A DNA stretch of 64,000 nt from Tildeniella nuda ZEHNDER 1965/U140 (GTDB taxonomy: Bacteria > Cyanobacteriota > Cyanobacteriia > Leptolyngbyales > Leptolyngbyaceae). How positions within the stretch are numbered: position 1 is the stretch's first letter; each line of letters begins with the position of its first letter. Below the pieces are notes generated by a model that saw nothing but the letters and a program-made list of their open reading frames with translations, was not told where the DNA came from and did no database searches. Location of the stretch: contig JAHHIG010000002.1 in the NCBI GenBank assembly GCA_019358895.1, forward strand, positions 62,001-126,000, read 5' to 3'. Positions 32,900 to 43,200 of this stretch are shown one piece after another. The position numbers were made by a program, and so were the translations under genes.

Positions 32900-34585
32900 T
32901 CACCTCATCGACCTTAACGTCAGTGAGTTTGGGATCACTTCCACCGTACCGTCTGGGTTGAGAGTGATGATGACTTCAAGTCCCTGCACCGTTCGCTCAG
33001 TCGACTGGCTGGCTGGCGCTAAGCTAAGATGCTTGAGGTAAATCGTTGCGTTTTGATCCATTGGTACAACTTGCTGGATTGCACCTTTAGCATCCAGTAG
33101 TAACCGATACTGCAATTTTGAACCCAGGGGTGATGAGGCGTTCCAGCGTTTCTGAAGATAGTTTCTCAGTTCCTCAAGTCGGAGTGCTATTGCAGATGCG
33201 TGGTTCAACTCGTCGATCGCGCCGCTCGACAAATTCTGTTCAGGATCGCCGATTGGCAAGAGAGTGTTGACAGGCTGCACAGGGCTTGGTTGATTGGCGG
33301 TCGTTTGACTTGAATATTGTGGCAGCGCTTCTGGCAAGGTCACCACCGTATTAGCCTGGTTGTTGATTTGGAAATTGACGATCGGCGCACTGTTGCCAGT
33401 GGTATTGCCAACCGACGGCGCTGGTTGAGTTGACTGCGGTATGACATTCGCTGGCTTCGTCGTAGGACAGGCAGGACCACAATCTGGGACAACCAGGCTC
33501 GGTAAAGCAGGACGCGGCAACGTTTCGTCTGGTGGTGCAGACTGACGCACGGATGAAGGCGGCAAAACCTCATCAGGCGGAGGCACGAGCGTGCGTGAAG
33601 CGTTTCCAGGATCGGGCTTTGGCACCTGTAGAAAAGCTGCCGCACCCAGGGACGTGCCAGTCGCTCGGACTAGGGTGCCATCGATCGCGGCGGTTGACTG
33701 CCGTATAGCCACATCACCGGGCACAACTTGCACACCAGAACCCGTTAACTCCGCTTGCCCATTGGCGTTGACAGTTAGCCCTGTCGCATTACTGCCGCTG
33801 CCGCCTGTCAGTAATTCAGGTAAGGAGGGGATAGGCATCGTCCAGGCTTCGACGCGATCGGCGGGAGTCGGGCGCAGTATCTCCAAACTCAATAAAGCTC
33901 CAGGCTGGCTCAGGCGCACAATACTCTGCCCCGGCACTGCTGCCACAACGATCTGACCTTCCGGTGCTGACAAGCCGCCACTGCTGACGACGGTGCCACC
34001 CAATAAAGCCAGTTGTTGCCCCGAACCGACAGCCAGATTGCCAGCATTGATAACGGCACCGGGCTGCACGACCGTAAACGCATAACTGCTGGGATTACCG
34101 CTCAACACCTCGTAGTTATTGATGCCAGAGGCATTAAACCAGTTAGCACCAAAGCCAATGCCGTTCGCAGTCGTAGCAATAAACGATCCTGATACGTTCA
34201 AAGTGGCGCTGGAGCCAAACACAACGCCTGCTGGATTCATCAAAAACAGATTGGCGTTGCTGCCGCTGACCTGGATCAGCCCATCTAACCGTGACGCTTC
34301 GCCACCCGTTACCCGGACTAAAATGTTGCGAGTGCTAGGGTTGGAGAGAAAATTTGCGATCTGGCTCTGGGTGAGACCAAACTGAGACAGGCTATGGAAC
34401 AGGTTGGAGTTGTCTCCAGACAGCGTGCCACCGCTGATATCCAAACGGTTGCCGACAGGCGTTACGATCGTGCCTGTGTCTCCTAGGTTGGGCACAATTT
34501 GCGCCTGTAGCTGTTCAACCCCGATCGCGCTACTCAACACAGCGGCTGTGAGCAGTACGTTGATTTGGCTAGTGGCTAATCTCAT
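32900..34585 (-). CDS. Filamentous-haemagglutinin N-terminal domain protein (TpsA-like)
   Basis: This 561-residue protein has a signal peptide (LLTAAVLSSAIGVEQLQAQ) and then the two-partner secretion domain with its hallmarks: the NLFHSLSQFGLT motif, NILVRVTGGEASRLDGLIQV, and ANLFLMNPAGVVFGSSATL. The C-terminal 300 residues are Pro- and Ser-rich, ending in a small alpha/beta domain (about 440-561) with LQYRLLLDAKGAIQQVVP. It is short for an adhesin and would be exported by a TpsB/Omp85 porin, which is not in the window. It may be a surface or secreted adhesin. Confidence 0.85.
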   Translation of the reverse strand: MRLATSQINVLLTAAVLSSAIGVEQLQAQIVPNLGDTGTIVTPVGNRLDISGGTLSGDNSNLFHSLSQFGLTQSQIANFLSNPSTRNILVRVTGGEASRLDGLIQVSGSNANLFLMNPAGVVFGSSATLNVSGSFIATTANGIGFGANWFNASGINNYEVLSGNPSSYAFTVVQPGAVINAGNLAVGSGQQLALLGGTVVSSGGLSAPEGQIVVAAVPGQSIVRLSQPGALLSLEILRPTPADRVEAWTMPIPSLPELLTGGSGSNATGLTVNANGQAELTGSGVQVVPGDVAIRQSTAAIDGTLVRATGTSLGAAAFLQVPKPDPGNASRTLVPPPDEVLPPSSVRQSAPPDETLPRPALPSLVVPDCGPACPTTKPANVIPQSTQPAPSVGNTTGNSAPIVNFQINNQANTVVTLPEALPQYSSQTTANQPSPVQPVNTLLPIGDPEQNLSSGAIDELNHASAIALRLEELRNYLQKRWNASSPLGSKLQYRLLLDAKGAIQQVVPMDQNATIYLKHLSLAPASQSTERTVQGLEVIITLNPDGTVEVIPNSLTLRSMR

Positions 34586-35038
34586 TGACTCTCATCTGAT
34601 AAAACTTAGAAGCAAGGCTTTAGATACCGATCGCCTCTAAATGACGTTGATGTAGATGCTCAACTCGTGCCCGATGCGCAACTGGTGCCCAGGTAGTCTG
34701 CCAATTGCCAATCAATCGGAAAGAATCGTTTAGGGGCTACCTTCCATTGATTTGCAACCTCTCAAACAGTTCTCGACAGACTACTAGGCTCTCGGCAGAC
34801 TACTAGGCTATCAATGTCAGCAGACGGACTGGCTGCAACCCAGAGAGGTTTACACAAACTTTAACTACCTGTAGCAAATCGCCCCTTTAAACTCGGTTGC
34901 TTTACATAAAAATCAGCGAAATTACGTATTGCCTAATAGTTCCATATCTTTGCCTAACTGCTGCTGAAATAAAACTAACGGTACACCTAATGGCTTGCCG
35001 TTCAAACTTCATAATCTGACGCGATGTGCAACTAATTC

Positions 35039-35126
35039 GCCCTCATCCCCACCCTTCTCCCTGGGGAGAAGGGCTTCCAGACCGTTCCGGTTCCCTCTCC
35101 CACCGGGAGAGGGCTAGGGTGAGGGC
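35039..35126. repeat. Nested palindromic intergenic repeat
   Basis: GCCCTCA and TGAGGGC form the outer arms. Inside are two hairpins, one with CCCTTCTCC/GGAGAAGGG arms and one with CCCTCTCCC/GGGAGAGGG arms. This is a common type of dispersed intergenic element in cyanobacteria and other bacteria. Confidence 0.7.
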
Positions 35127-35206
35127 AGTTTTGGCAGGTATTTTAGGAAAGTCGCACATCGCGTAATTTCACTAAACTGTGGCTATATAGGCGAGCTTCG
35201 GCTAGA

Positions 35207-35234
35207 GGTCAGCGGTCAGCGGTCAGCGATCAGC
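35207..35234 (+). repeat. TCAGC heptamer tandem repeat
   Basis: Three exact GGTCAGC units (35207-35227) and one GATCAGC unit. The same heptamer family occurs at about 32787-32808 (degenerate) and inside the RND gene at 61541-61631. Confidence 0.7.
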
Positions 35235-35287
35235 ACCAAAAACGAATCTGTAGGGCGATTTTATAGAATTGGTATAACTTAGCTGAC

Positions 35288-37108
35288 TCATACTCCAGGC
35301 AGCCGATCGCGAAAATACTGACGATACAGTTCGTAGCGTAGCGTCACGTTATTGCCATTGAGATGCACCAACCCCATGCTGTGAAGCTTGAAGGCTTGAG
35401 AAGTTTCTAATCGCACGGGTTCCGTCGTTGCTACCGTTTTTGCGAGAGCCGCAGTGAGATCAGGGTATTGTTCCAGGTTCCATAAATGCCGCCTCAGATG
35501 GTCGCTGTAGGGTCCTGCTTCAGTCGGAGCCTGATGGAGCAGTTGCTCTAGCGTTAGATCCCGTTTGGCAATATGGTAAAAGGCAACGCGCACCAAGTAG
35601 GGATGCCCACCGACCAACGTCATGAGCTGCTGAGTTTGCTGCGATCGCCAGTGTAAACCGTGACGCGTCGCCAGATCCTGCACCTGTTCGGGGCTAAATT
35701 CTGGTAAATCGATCGGTAAGCCCACATTAAACGGCGATTGGTTGTTATCTAGCGGTACATAAACTTCTGTCGAGTGAACGACGACTAAACGCAGCTTTTG
35801 CCAAACAGCGCGGTTCTTGGCTTCCTCGTGCCATGCCCGCAGGAGTCCAAAAAAATCTTCAGCGATGTGACGATGCTCAAAGACGCGATCGACTTCATCC
35901 AGCCCTAAGATCAGTGGGCTATCAATTTCTCGCAGCAGATACTGCTCAAAGTAGGCTTTGCAGTTTACCTTGCTGCCAAAGATATCATCCCAATAATCCT
36001 TCAGTTTGGGTGGAAGCTGTAAACCCTGCCCAACGCTGGCGCAAAACCAGCGTAAAAATTTGTCTAGATCAGCAAAAATGGCGCGATCGGCAAGCTGAAA
36101 ACTCAGCGGCAGCGTGACGTAGTTTTGCTGCTCTCCGTAGTAAAGAATGCGTGACATGAGGGAGGTTTTGCCCATTTGTCGGGGCGCTTTGATCCGAATC
36201 AGCGCGCCCGGTTTGACGATGGTTTCGTAGCAACGTGTTTCGATCGGCGATCGTTCCACATAAAACGCCGAAACCAAATTAACCTGTCCCCACGGCAGTT
36301 CTGGCTCTGCTACAGGCAGCGGTGGTGCGTCAGGGGCTTCCAGTGTTGTAAAGGGCGTGGGTAAAGCCTGCGTTGCTGATTCGGCTGTCGGTGGTTGCGT
36401 TTCTGTAAACAGGGTTTGCAACGCTTGCAGCAGCGGTGACGTGTCTGTAGACGAGTGCCATTCCCACTGCTGAAACCCGTGTAGATAGCCACGCAAATTG
36501 TGATTGAGTGGCAGAGTCAGCGAAAACCCAACCCGTACTGGCACAATAATGGGTTTGTGGTTAGGGCGGGCATCATACGCTTCTCTGGCTCGCCGCACTT
36601 CTTCCGTCACCATCTCACTCACTGCGGATTGGGGTGCCAGCAGCAGCACAAAGTAATCGCACTGTTCGAGCACCGCATCAATGTGTCGTAGCCAGTCGGT
36701 AGGCGATCGGTCGCTCTCTTCTAAAATCGCTAGTTGATGCCCTGCTGCTTTCAGAGACTGGTATAGCTGCTGAGCAAGACCAAGACTGACCGCCTGATTG
36801 CCGTGACTAATGACAACGCTAGAGCGTTGAGGTGGCGCATTGAGCGTGTTGCGGTTGACCACTACTACCTGGCTACCAGAACCAGAGGGCTGCTGCGTCC
36901 ACGGAGATGGCGGTAAGGCAGCAGGGGTTGCGTGCCCTGTCGATCGCTTGTATCCAGCTTCTTCCAGGGTATAGATAACGGTTCGGGAATCAACGCTGCC
37001 TTCGGGCAATTGTAGGAGCGCCTCAACGTAACGGTAAAGGTCACAGAGAGCAACGCGAACGCCGCCTACCCCCTTACACAATTCTTTGGCAATTTCTTTG
37101 GGACCCAT
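35288..37108 (-). CDS. TIR-domain protein with AAA-like ATPase
   Basis: This 606-residue protein has a short N-terminal helical part, then a TIR-like domain (about 93-220; SVVISHGNQAVSLGLAQQLY and CDYFVLLLAPQSAVSEMV) and an AAA-like ATPase (about 270-600). Its degenerate P-loop is IRIKAPRQMGKTSL and its Walker B is SPLILGLDEVDRVF. TIR-ATPase proteins can be NAD-degrading defence sensors or signal scaffolds. The frame remains open and family-like for another 45 codons upstream (to 37243: ALWDTGRLYADLASAKRGKL, LTPTEKEHLRGLLLGM) but has no ATG, GTG or TTG there. So the true start may be non-canonical, or the 5' end is damaged. Confidence 0.75.
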   Translation of the reverse strand: MGPKEIAKELCKGVGGVRVALCDLYRYVEALLQLPEGSVDSRTVIYTLEEAGYKRSTGHATPAALPPSPWTQQPSGSGSQVVVVNRNTLNAPPQRSSVVISHGNQAVSLGLAQQLYQSLKAAGHQLAILEESDRSPTDWLRHIDAVLEQCDYFVLLLAPQSAVSEMVTEEVRRAREAYDARPNHKPIIVPVRVGFSLTLPLNHNLRGYLHGFQQWEWHSSTDTSPLLQALQTLFTETQPPTAESATQALPTPFTTLEAPDAPPLPVAEPELPWGQVNLVSAFYVERSPIETRCYETIVKPGALIRIKAPRQMGKTSLMSRILYYGEQQNYVTLPLSFQLADRAIFADLDKFLRWFCASVGQGLQLPPKLKDYWDDIFGSKVNCKAYFEQYLLREIDSPLILGLDEVDRVFEHRHIAEDFFGLLRAWHEEAKNRAVWQKLRLVVVHSTEVYVPLDNNQSPFNVGLPIDLPEFSPEQVQDLATRHGLHWRSQQTQQLMTLVGGHPYLVRVAFYHIAKRDLTLEQLLHQAPTEAGPYSDHLRRHLWNLEQYPDLTAALAKTVATTEPVRLETSQAFKLHSMGLVHLNGNNVTLRYELYRQYFRDRLPGV

Positions 37109-37479
37109 CCCCAGCAGTAAGCCACGCAGGTGCTCTTTCTCTGTCGGGGTGAGCTTTCCTCGCTTGGCAGAGGCTAGATCGGCGTAGAGCCGCCCCGTAT
37201 CCCAAAGCGCCTCAGCTCGTACAAATGTGTCTTCAGGCTGAACTTAAACCAGTTGCCATGAGGGGTGATGAAACTTCTAACGTAATGCCTAACGATCTGA
37301 CTAATCATTCCTAACGTCTGTTAGTTCAATGTCTAGTCACACCTCGACTAACCTTTCTATCTAGAAGAGCAATGACAACGATGCAACCCCCCGACACCTG
37401 AAACATCAGGTTAAGCCGTTCGTCAACGTTACTTTACACCTCACTATTTGTGCAACCGTTCTTCGTGGAGAGGCTAAGC

Positions 37480-37686
37480 ATGAATTCGATTCATGAAATC
37501 GTTCAACAGGTTCTCACAACTGGTTATCTCACGCTTAGTGCTGAGGATCAGCTGCGACGACTTCTGACAACAAAATATGGTAGAGAAGACTTCTGTGCTT
37601 TTATGAGCTTGCAACAGGCAGCCATGACAGGACGAGTCAAGCAAGAATCGCGTGAATTGAGATGTCTAAGCCCCTCTGGAGTGTGA
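37480..37686 (+). CDS. Small conserved cyanobacterial protein
   Basis: This 68-residue protein begins MNSIHEIVQQVLTTGYLT and continues LSAEDQLRRLLTTKYGREDF. The pattern is shared by many short cyanobacterial proteins that occur singly next to regulators. It has no membrane segment, and the role is unknown. GAGAGG before ATG 37480 decides the start over an upstream in-frame ATG. It is followed in the same direction by the PAS-LuxR gene. Confidence 0.65.
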   Translation: MNSIHEIVQQVLTTGYLTLSAEDQLRRLLTTKYGREDFCAFMSLQQAAMTGRVKQESRELRCLSPSGV

Positions 37687-37776
37687 CGCGCTGCACTGAC
37701 CGCAGGGACGATCGACGAACTGGAGCAGCATTGACCACGATGCGATTGAGTAAACCATCACTTGCCTGGAGACGAC

Positions 37777-38448
37777 ATGCTAACCCGTGATTACGAAGCT
37801 CCCAATCGATCGCCCCACTACAGCCTCAACCACTCTAAAGATATCAGCCCAGTGTCACTTTTCACGGTAGTGCCAGCACCTGATCTCAGCAGTGCTTTGC
37901 AATCCTCTTCGCTGCTCACTGCGCTAGTCGAGGCGCTGCCAAAAGGCTTAATCGTGCTTTCTGTCGATCGCACCATCGTTTATTGGAACCAGACGGCTAG
38001 ACGACTCTGCCAGAAGTTATCGAGCACCCAGCGTTGTTGGACGATGCTACCGACGATCGTCACCGAGCTATGTGGGCAAGTTATAGATGCGAGAACGGTC
38101 TGTGAACCAATGCTGTTGGACTATCAAACAACTGACGGCGGCTCGTTTCGTCTCACTGCCTGTTGGCTGACGGAAGCCATGCATGACGAGGCGAACCGGG
38201 CGCTCAACCAGCGGGCATATGTTCTCATCACGATCGAAGACCGCGATGAAGTCTTGCAACAAGATATTCAGTTGGAACAGAAAAAGTTCCAATTAACCAA
38301 TCGGGAAGCGGAAGTTTGGTTACTGCTGAAGCGCGAATACAGCTATCAGGCGATCGCTACCACGCTTCATATCAGCCTCAACACGGTTAAAACCCATATC
38401 CGCAACATTCATGCTAAGCGTCATCCCCATTTGGCGCTGCCAGCCTAA
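37777..38448 (+). CDS. PAS-LuxR transcriptional regulator
   Basis: In this 223-residue protein residues about 40-160 form a PAS-like sensor (LVEALPKGLIVLSVDRTIVY, WNQTARRLCQ). The C-terminal 60 residues are a LuxR/GerE helix-turn-helix (FQLTNREAEVWLLLKREYSY, IATTLHISLNTVKTHIRNI). GGAG before ATG 37777 supports the start. There is no receiver domain, so it probably responds to a small ligand or to protein binding rather than phosphorylation. It lies upstream of the convergent FRP gene, but a link to photoprotection is only positional. Confidence 0.8.
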   Translation: MLTRDYEAPNRSPHYSLNHSKDISPVSLFTVVPAPDLSSALQSSSLLTALVEALPKGLIVLSVDRTIVYWNQTARRLCQKLSSTQRCWTMLPTIVTELCGQVIDARTVCEPMLLDYQTTDGGSFRLTACWLTEAMHDEANRALNQRAYVLITIEDRDEVLQQDIQLEQKKFQLTNREAEVWLLLKREYSYQAIATTLHISLNTVKTHIRNIHAKRHPHLALPA

Positions 38449-38523
38449 GATGTCTCCCATTACACGTCAGCTACCTGAGCTTCAGTGTTTGCGTGGTCTT
38501 TTCGTTTATGGAACAGCCAAAGC

Positions 38524-38850
38524 CTACATACGTGCCAAGGAATTGATCTTGGCAAGCTTATCTTGACTTAACCCTTCTAGTTCGTTTAGCTGAAGCCAGC
38601 CTTCCTTAACCAAGCCAGCAAAGACAAACGGCAGAGCGGAGTATTGATAGTCATACTTGCCCTCAATCTGGTGTCTTTTAGCACTCAGGAAGTCATGTAA
38701 GCGCCAGAGGTCGTCTAGCTTTATGAGTGCGCTAGCTTCGTCTTGAACTCGCTTCAGCAACGCCTCAATTTCTCGCTTGTAAGCTTGATCAAAAGCAGTT
38801 CGGGCGATCGTCTTCTCTGTGTCAGTCCACTCAGCTTCACTTACTTGCAT
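38524..38850 (-). CDS. frp: Fluorescence recovery protein
   Basis: This 108-residue protein matches cyanobacterial FRP in length and sequence. LDDLWRLHDFLSAKRHQIEG contains the conserved Trp, His, Asp and Arg residues of the OCP-binding and dimer surface, and the C-terminal half (PFVFAGLVKEGWL) is typical. FRP binds the active red form of OCP, detaches it from the phycobilisome and speeds its return to the orange form, which restores antenna fluorescence. It is encoded 131 bp downstream of OCP on the same strand, the usual order. Confidence 0.95.
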   Translation of the reverse strand: MQVSEAEWTDTEKTIARTAFDQAYKREIEALLKRVQDEASALIKLDDLWRLHDFLSAKRHQIEGKYDYQYSALPFVFAGLVKEGWLQLNELEGLSQDKLAKINSLARM

Positions 38851-38981
38851 GACTCAATCTAAAATTTACGTGGTGGTTTGGTTGGCTGTAATTACTGCAT
38901 TTGCTCAATGTAATTGAGCGCTCCTGGTTAAAAGAGCGCTCCCTACGATGGTTCGTGACTTACTTCTCCTCGATCGTGCAC

Positions 38982-39941
38982 CTAGCGAACCAGGTTCAAA
39001 AGCTCCTTGGGAGACGCTAACAAGTCAATGGCTACGAAAAAGATCTTGCCTTCAGGGTTGAGCAAGAACCGCCAAGCCATATTCATGCCTACGGCTGCGC
39101 CAAACCAAGGGGTCTGCACCTTGCCTGTGACTTTCACCTGCGTGTAACCATCAGCTGCGGGTTCAGCGACTCCCCGCTCTGGCACCAAGTTGAGGTTCTG
39201 GCACTCTTCTCGGAAAAACCGCATGATGGCATCTTTGCCCACGATCGGTCTTTGGAACGGTGGCTGCAAAGCTCCATCTTCTACAAACAGCTTAATGAGT
39301 TGCTCAAAGTCATTGGCATTCAAGTTGTTCATGTAGCTCAACACGGTTGGGTTATTGAGACCTTCAATAGTGACTTGAGTCCGTTGAGAAATTTCCTTTG
39401 GCACAACGACAGGTTCGGAAATTTTAGTGTAGCTGCCCAATTTACTGGGATCAAAACCCATGTCTACAACAGAGTTTCGCAAGACAGTGATCTGCTGCCC
39501 TTGATCCAGGGTTTTAAGGGTTTCTAAGACAGCGCTGGCGTTGGCTGAAAGCTTGTAGCCGACCGGAATGGGTGCGACAGCGCCTTGATCCATCCATTCG
39601 CCAAGCTGATTCCAGAAGCCGAGCTTAATGTTAGGCGACCAGGTTGCATAAGTGCGGCAGATGGGTGTATCAGCGCGATTTGCCAGATCACACATCACCT
39701 GGGTTTGCTCCTCAAAGGTCATCCGCTTAATTTCGTTCAGGGTTAGTTCCGCAAACTGCATACTGGCTGCACCAGGAGCTGCGACTGTAACAGTTTTGCC
39801 CATCTCCAGGAAAGCGAACCATGTCCATGCCAGTTGATCTTCAGCACTCAATTGATTGAACCGTGCAGTCAATGCAGGCACTGCATCAGCCGATAATGTT
39901 CCGGGGAAAATACTACGGGCGGAATCAAGATTAATTGCCAT
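38982..39941 (-). CDS. ocp: Orange carotenoid protein
   Basis: This 319-residue, two-domain protein has an N-terminal carotenoid-binding helical domain and a C-terminal NTF2-like domain. It senses blue light through a keto-carotenoid and quenches the phycobilisome. Aligned to Synechocystis OCP from memory, N104, W110 and R155 are kept, and W290/Y203 correspond to the carotenoid-binding W288/Y201. Residue 44 is Phe instead of the usual Tyr near the carotenoid ring. The linker region (about 165-185) is two residues longer. The neighbouring frp supports an OCP1-type protein. Confidence 0.95.
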   Translation of the reverse strand: MAINLDSARSIFPGTLSADAVPALTARFNQLSAEDQLAWTWFAFLEMGKTVTVAAPGAASMQFAELTLNEIKRMTFEEQTQVMCDLANRADTPICRTYATWSPNIKLGFWNQLGEWMDQGAVAPIPVGYKLSANASAVLETLKTLDQGQQITVLRNSVVDMGFDPSKLGSYTKISEPVVVPKEISQRTQVTIEGLNNPTVLSYMNNLNANDFEQLIKLFVEDGALQPPFQRPIVGKDAIMRFFREECQNLNLVPERGVAEPAADGYTQVKVTGKVQTPWFGAAVGMNMAWRFLLNPEGKIFFVAIDLLASPKELLNLVR

Positions 39942-40214
39942 ATATAAGGTCTACCTCGCTAAGTTTGCAACTGGTTGAAGGCGAAGCAATACGTCTCTGG
40001 TGATACATTTCTGCTCCCCAGTTCTTAAATTATCACGAAATGTTACAAAAATTAAGTTGTCTTTCTCTTCAACTCAAAAGTTTGACTGCGTTGGTAGCTG
40101 TAATGCCTGAGAAGTGAGAGTCTCAGCAACAGTCGTCTTTTAGTCAAATATTTTTCTTTCATATTTGATACATCGCTTAGCAAACTAGCGAAAGCGATCG
40201 GACGATCGCTCCGC

Positions 40215-43200
40215 TCATACACCTGCTTGCGATCGCCCCACTACTTCCGATTCCACTGCGCCTAAGGCTTTCAGCGAGGATTTTTGTGCTTCTGTGAGTC
40301 CGGTTACGCCTGTCATATCCATGCCTTCGTAGAGGCGATCGAACTTGAGTTGTCGCAGCCGACTGCACTTTTGTACATCCCACAGTTGCACCGAGCCATC
40401 TTCACTACCGCTGATCAACATTGTGCCATCGGGACTAAAGGCAAGGGCGCGAATGGCATCTGTGTGCCCCCAGCAGAGCGTATCCATACAGGCTCCAGTA
40501 CCGATCTTCCAGAGCTTTACTGTCGTGTCACCGCTGCCGCTGGCGAGGGTGCATCCATCGGGACTGAAGGCGATCGCATACACCTGCTTGGTATGTCCCT
40601 TCAAGATTTTGAGACACTGACCTGTGTGCACATCCCAGAGCCTGATGGTTTGATCTTCGCTCCCGCTGGCGAGAGAGTGTCCATCGGGACTGAAGGCGAT
40701 CGACCAGACAATTTCTTTGTGGTCTGCCAGCGTTTTCACACACTGTCCCGAAGCGACATCCCATAGCTTTACCTGGCTGTCAGCGCTGCCGCTGGCAAGG
40801 ATTTTTCCATCGGGGCTAAATGCTGCTGCCCAAACCCAGTGAGTATGCCCTTCCAATGTTTGGAGGCACTGTCCTGTATGCACATCCCATACTCGGAGCG
40901 TGCGATCCTCGCTGCTGCTGGCAAGTAAGCGACCATCGGGGCTAAACGTGACAGTCCACACCCAGTTCGTATGTCCTTCCAATGCTTTGTAGCGGTTGTG
41001 CTGATGGCTGTCTTGAAGATTCCAGAGACGAATGGTGTAGTCGCTACCTCCAGTAGCGAGGATTGGCTCACGGGGACTGAAGGCGATCGATCGCAACCGT
41101 CCTTTGCTTTTTGCATCTTGCAGAGTGTCACGCTTCTCTTGATAAACATCCCAAAGTCGCACAATATTATCGTCGCCGCCACTGGCAACGGTTTGCCCAT
41201 CAGCGCTGAAGGCAACTGCATAGACACCCCGCGAATACCCCTGTAACACGTTGAGGAGCGTCCCATTGGTTGCATCCCACAGCCGCACTGCCTGGTCATC
41301 GCTGCTGCTCAAAAGCGTGCGTCCATCGGGGCTAAAGGAAATGGACCAGACCTGGCTGATGTGTCCGGTTAGCGTCTTCAGGCATTCGTTAGCTTTAATC
41401 CCAGATTGAATGTTCCAAAGCTTAATCGTGCGGTCTTCGCCACAGCTAGCAAGGGTTTTACCATCGGGGCTAAAGCGCACTGCATAGACTTTTTTGCTGT
41501 GTCCTCTGAGGGTCTTAAAGCACTGCCCAGTTTGCACATCCCAAAGTTTAACCGTCTGGTCTTCGCTGCTGCTGGCAAGAATTTGCCCATTAGGGCTGAA
41601 GCGGACGGAGTAGACCTGGTTGGTGTGACCCAGCAGTGTTTGCAGGCAATGTCCCTCACTATCCCAGAGTTTAATGGTGCCATCCGCACTGCTGCTCACC
41701 AGGCGACGTGGGTTCATCGGGTTAAAGGCAACTGACCAGACCCAATCAGTATGTTCTTTCAGCGTTGCAAGACATTCGCCGCTGCCTGCATTCCAGAGTT
41801 TGATGGTTTTGTCTTCGCTGGCGCTGGCGATCGTGGTGCCATCGGGACTAAACGCCACGCTACAAACTTTGCTGGTGTGCTGATTAAGGGTATGTAAACA
41901 AGCACCCGTCTGCACGTCCCAGATGCGAACAGTGGAGTCGGCGCTGCCGCTGACCAGCAGCCTGCTATCGGGGCTGAAGGCAAGTGCCCACACCCATATA
42001 GTGTGTCCTTTATAGAGCTGGATTTGCTGGTTGTCAGCCGCTTGCCAGAGACGGATTTCGCCATCGCCCATCCCAGTTGCAAAGACTTTGCCATCGGGGC
42101 TGTACTGTACAGAAACCAAGCTGGCTAGTCCTAGTATTTCGGCAAACACAGAGCCAGTCAGATCGGCGTTGGTAAAATAGGTGTCCTGTAACTTGACGTT
42201 TTTCAAATAGGCGCGCCAGATGGTCAGTGCAGAAAAATCGCGCCCGCTGAGATCCGCCTGGGGGTAACTGCTTTGAAGCTGGCAGAGCAGATTGATCAGA
42301 TTGCCAATCGCGTACCCTTTTCTAGGTAGCGGCTGTTTGCGCAGGCGATCGAAACTACGGCGGATCTGTGCTTCAAGATCCGTTTCATATAAATCAAGGA
42401 GTGTTGTCTTGATTGGCTCCAGAATTTCTTTCTCTTGTGCTTTACGAATATGGTCTAGAGATGCTGCTTTAACGAGTGAGTAGCTATTAAGAAACCATAG
42501 TTTTCTCCAGCTTAGAACTGTCTCATCCGGTTGCTCAAGCAGTTGCTCAATTTCGGTAGTGACCTGCTCGACCAACTGTTCAGTGATGTATTCCATGATG
42601 ACAGGCAGTTGACTCAGTTTGCCTGAATCTGGCATACCCACAATGAGCGATCGACGTGATAGTGACTCCACTGCTTCTAACAAGCGCATGGATGATTCAG
42701 GGATGGGAATATCGTTCCTCAAATCTGCTAATGAAACAGGGTCACGATTGATGGCAAGCCAATACATCACTCGTTTTTCTAAATTAGATAACCGCTCAAA
42801 CTGTTGCTCTAAAAGGGTGCGAATATCGCCATAAACAGCCGTTTTTTGTTTGATCTGGGCAAGAAATTCGGCGATCGTATTATTAAATAAGTTATAAATT
42901 GTGGTCGCAACAATTTTGAGCGCCAAAGGGTTGCCAGAGTAGCGATCAACTAACTCACTCAGTTCGGCATCAGAGCCACCCAGCCCTTTATCTTTGAGGA
43001 TCAACCGTGCTTCCTCCTGGTTCAGTCCATCCAGTTGCAGCACCTTTACTGGAAGGTTTTTGCCTTCCAGAGCAGCGGCATCTTTGGGCTTTTCACGACT
43101 GGTAAGCAGAAGGCAGCTTTGATGTGCGGCTTCACCCAGTTTTTTGAATAGGTAGCCATACATTTCATAGCCATCTTTGTATTCACCTGCGCGATCGTAA

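Larger units (their letters stand above)
34586..35287. other. Intergenic region with repeats, no gene seen
   Basis: About 700 bp between two minus-strand genes. No coding sequence is credible here. It holds an 88-bp nested palindrome at 35039-35126 and four TCAGC heptamers at 35207-35234 (listed separately). The promoter of the haemagglutinin gene should lie in the left part. Confidence 0.6.
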
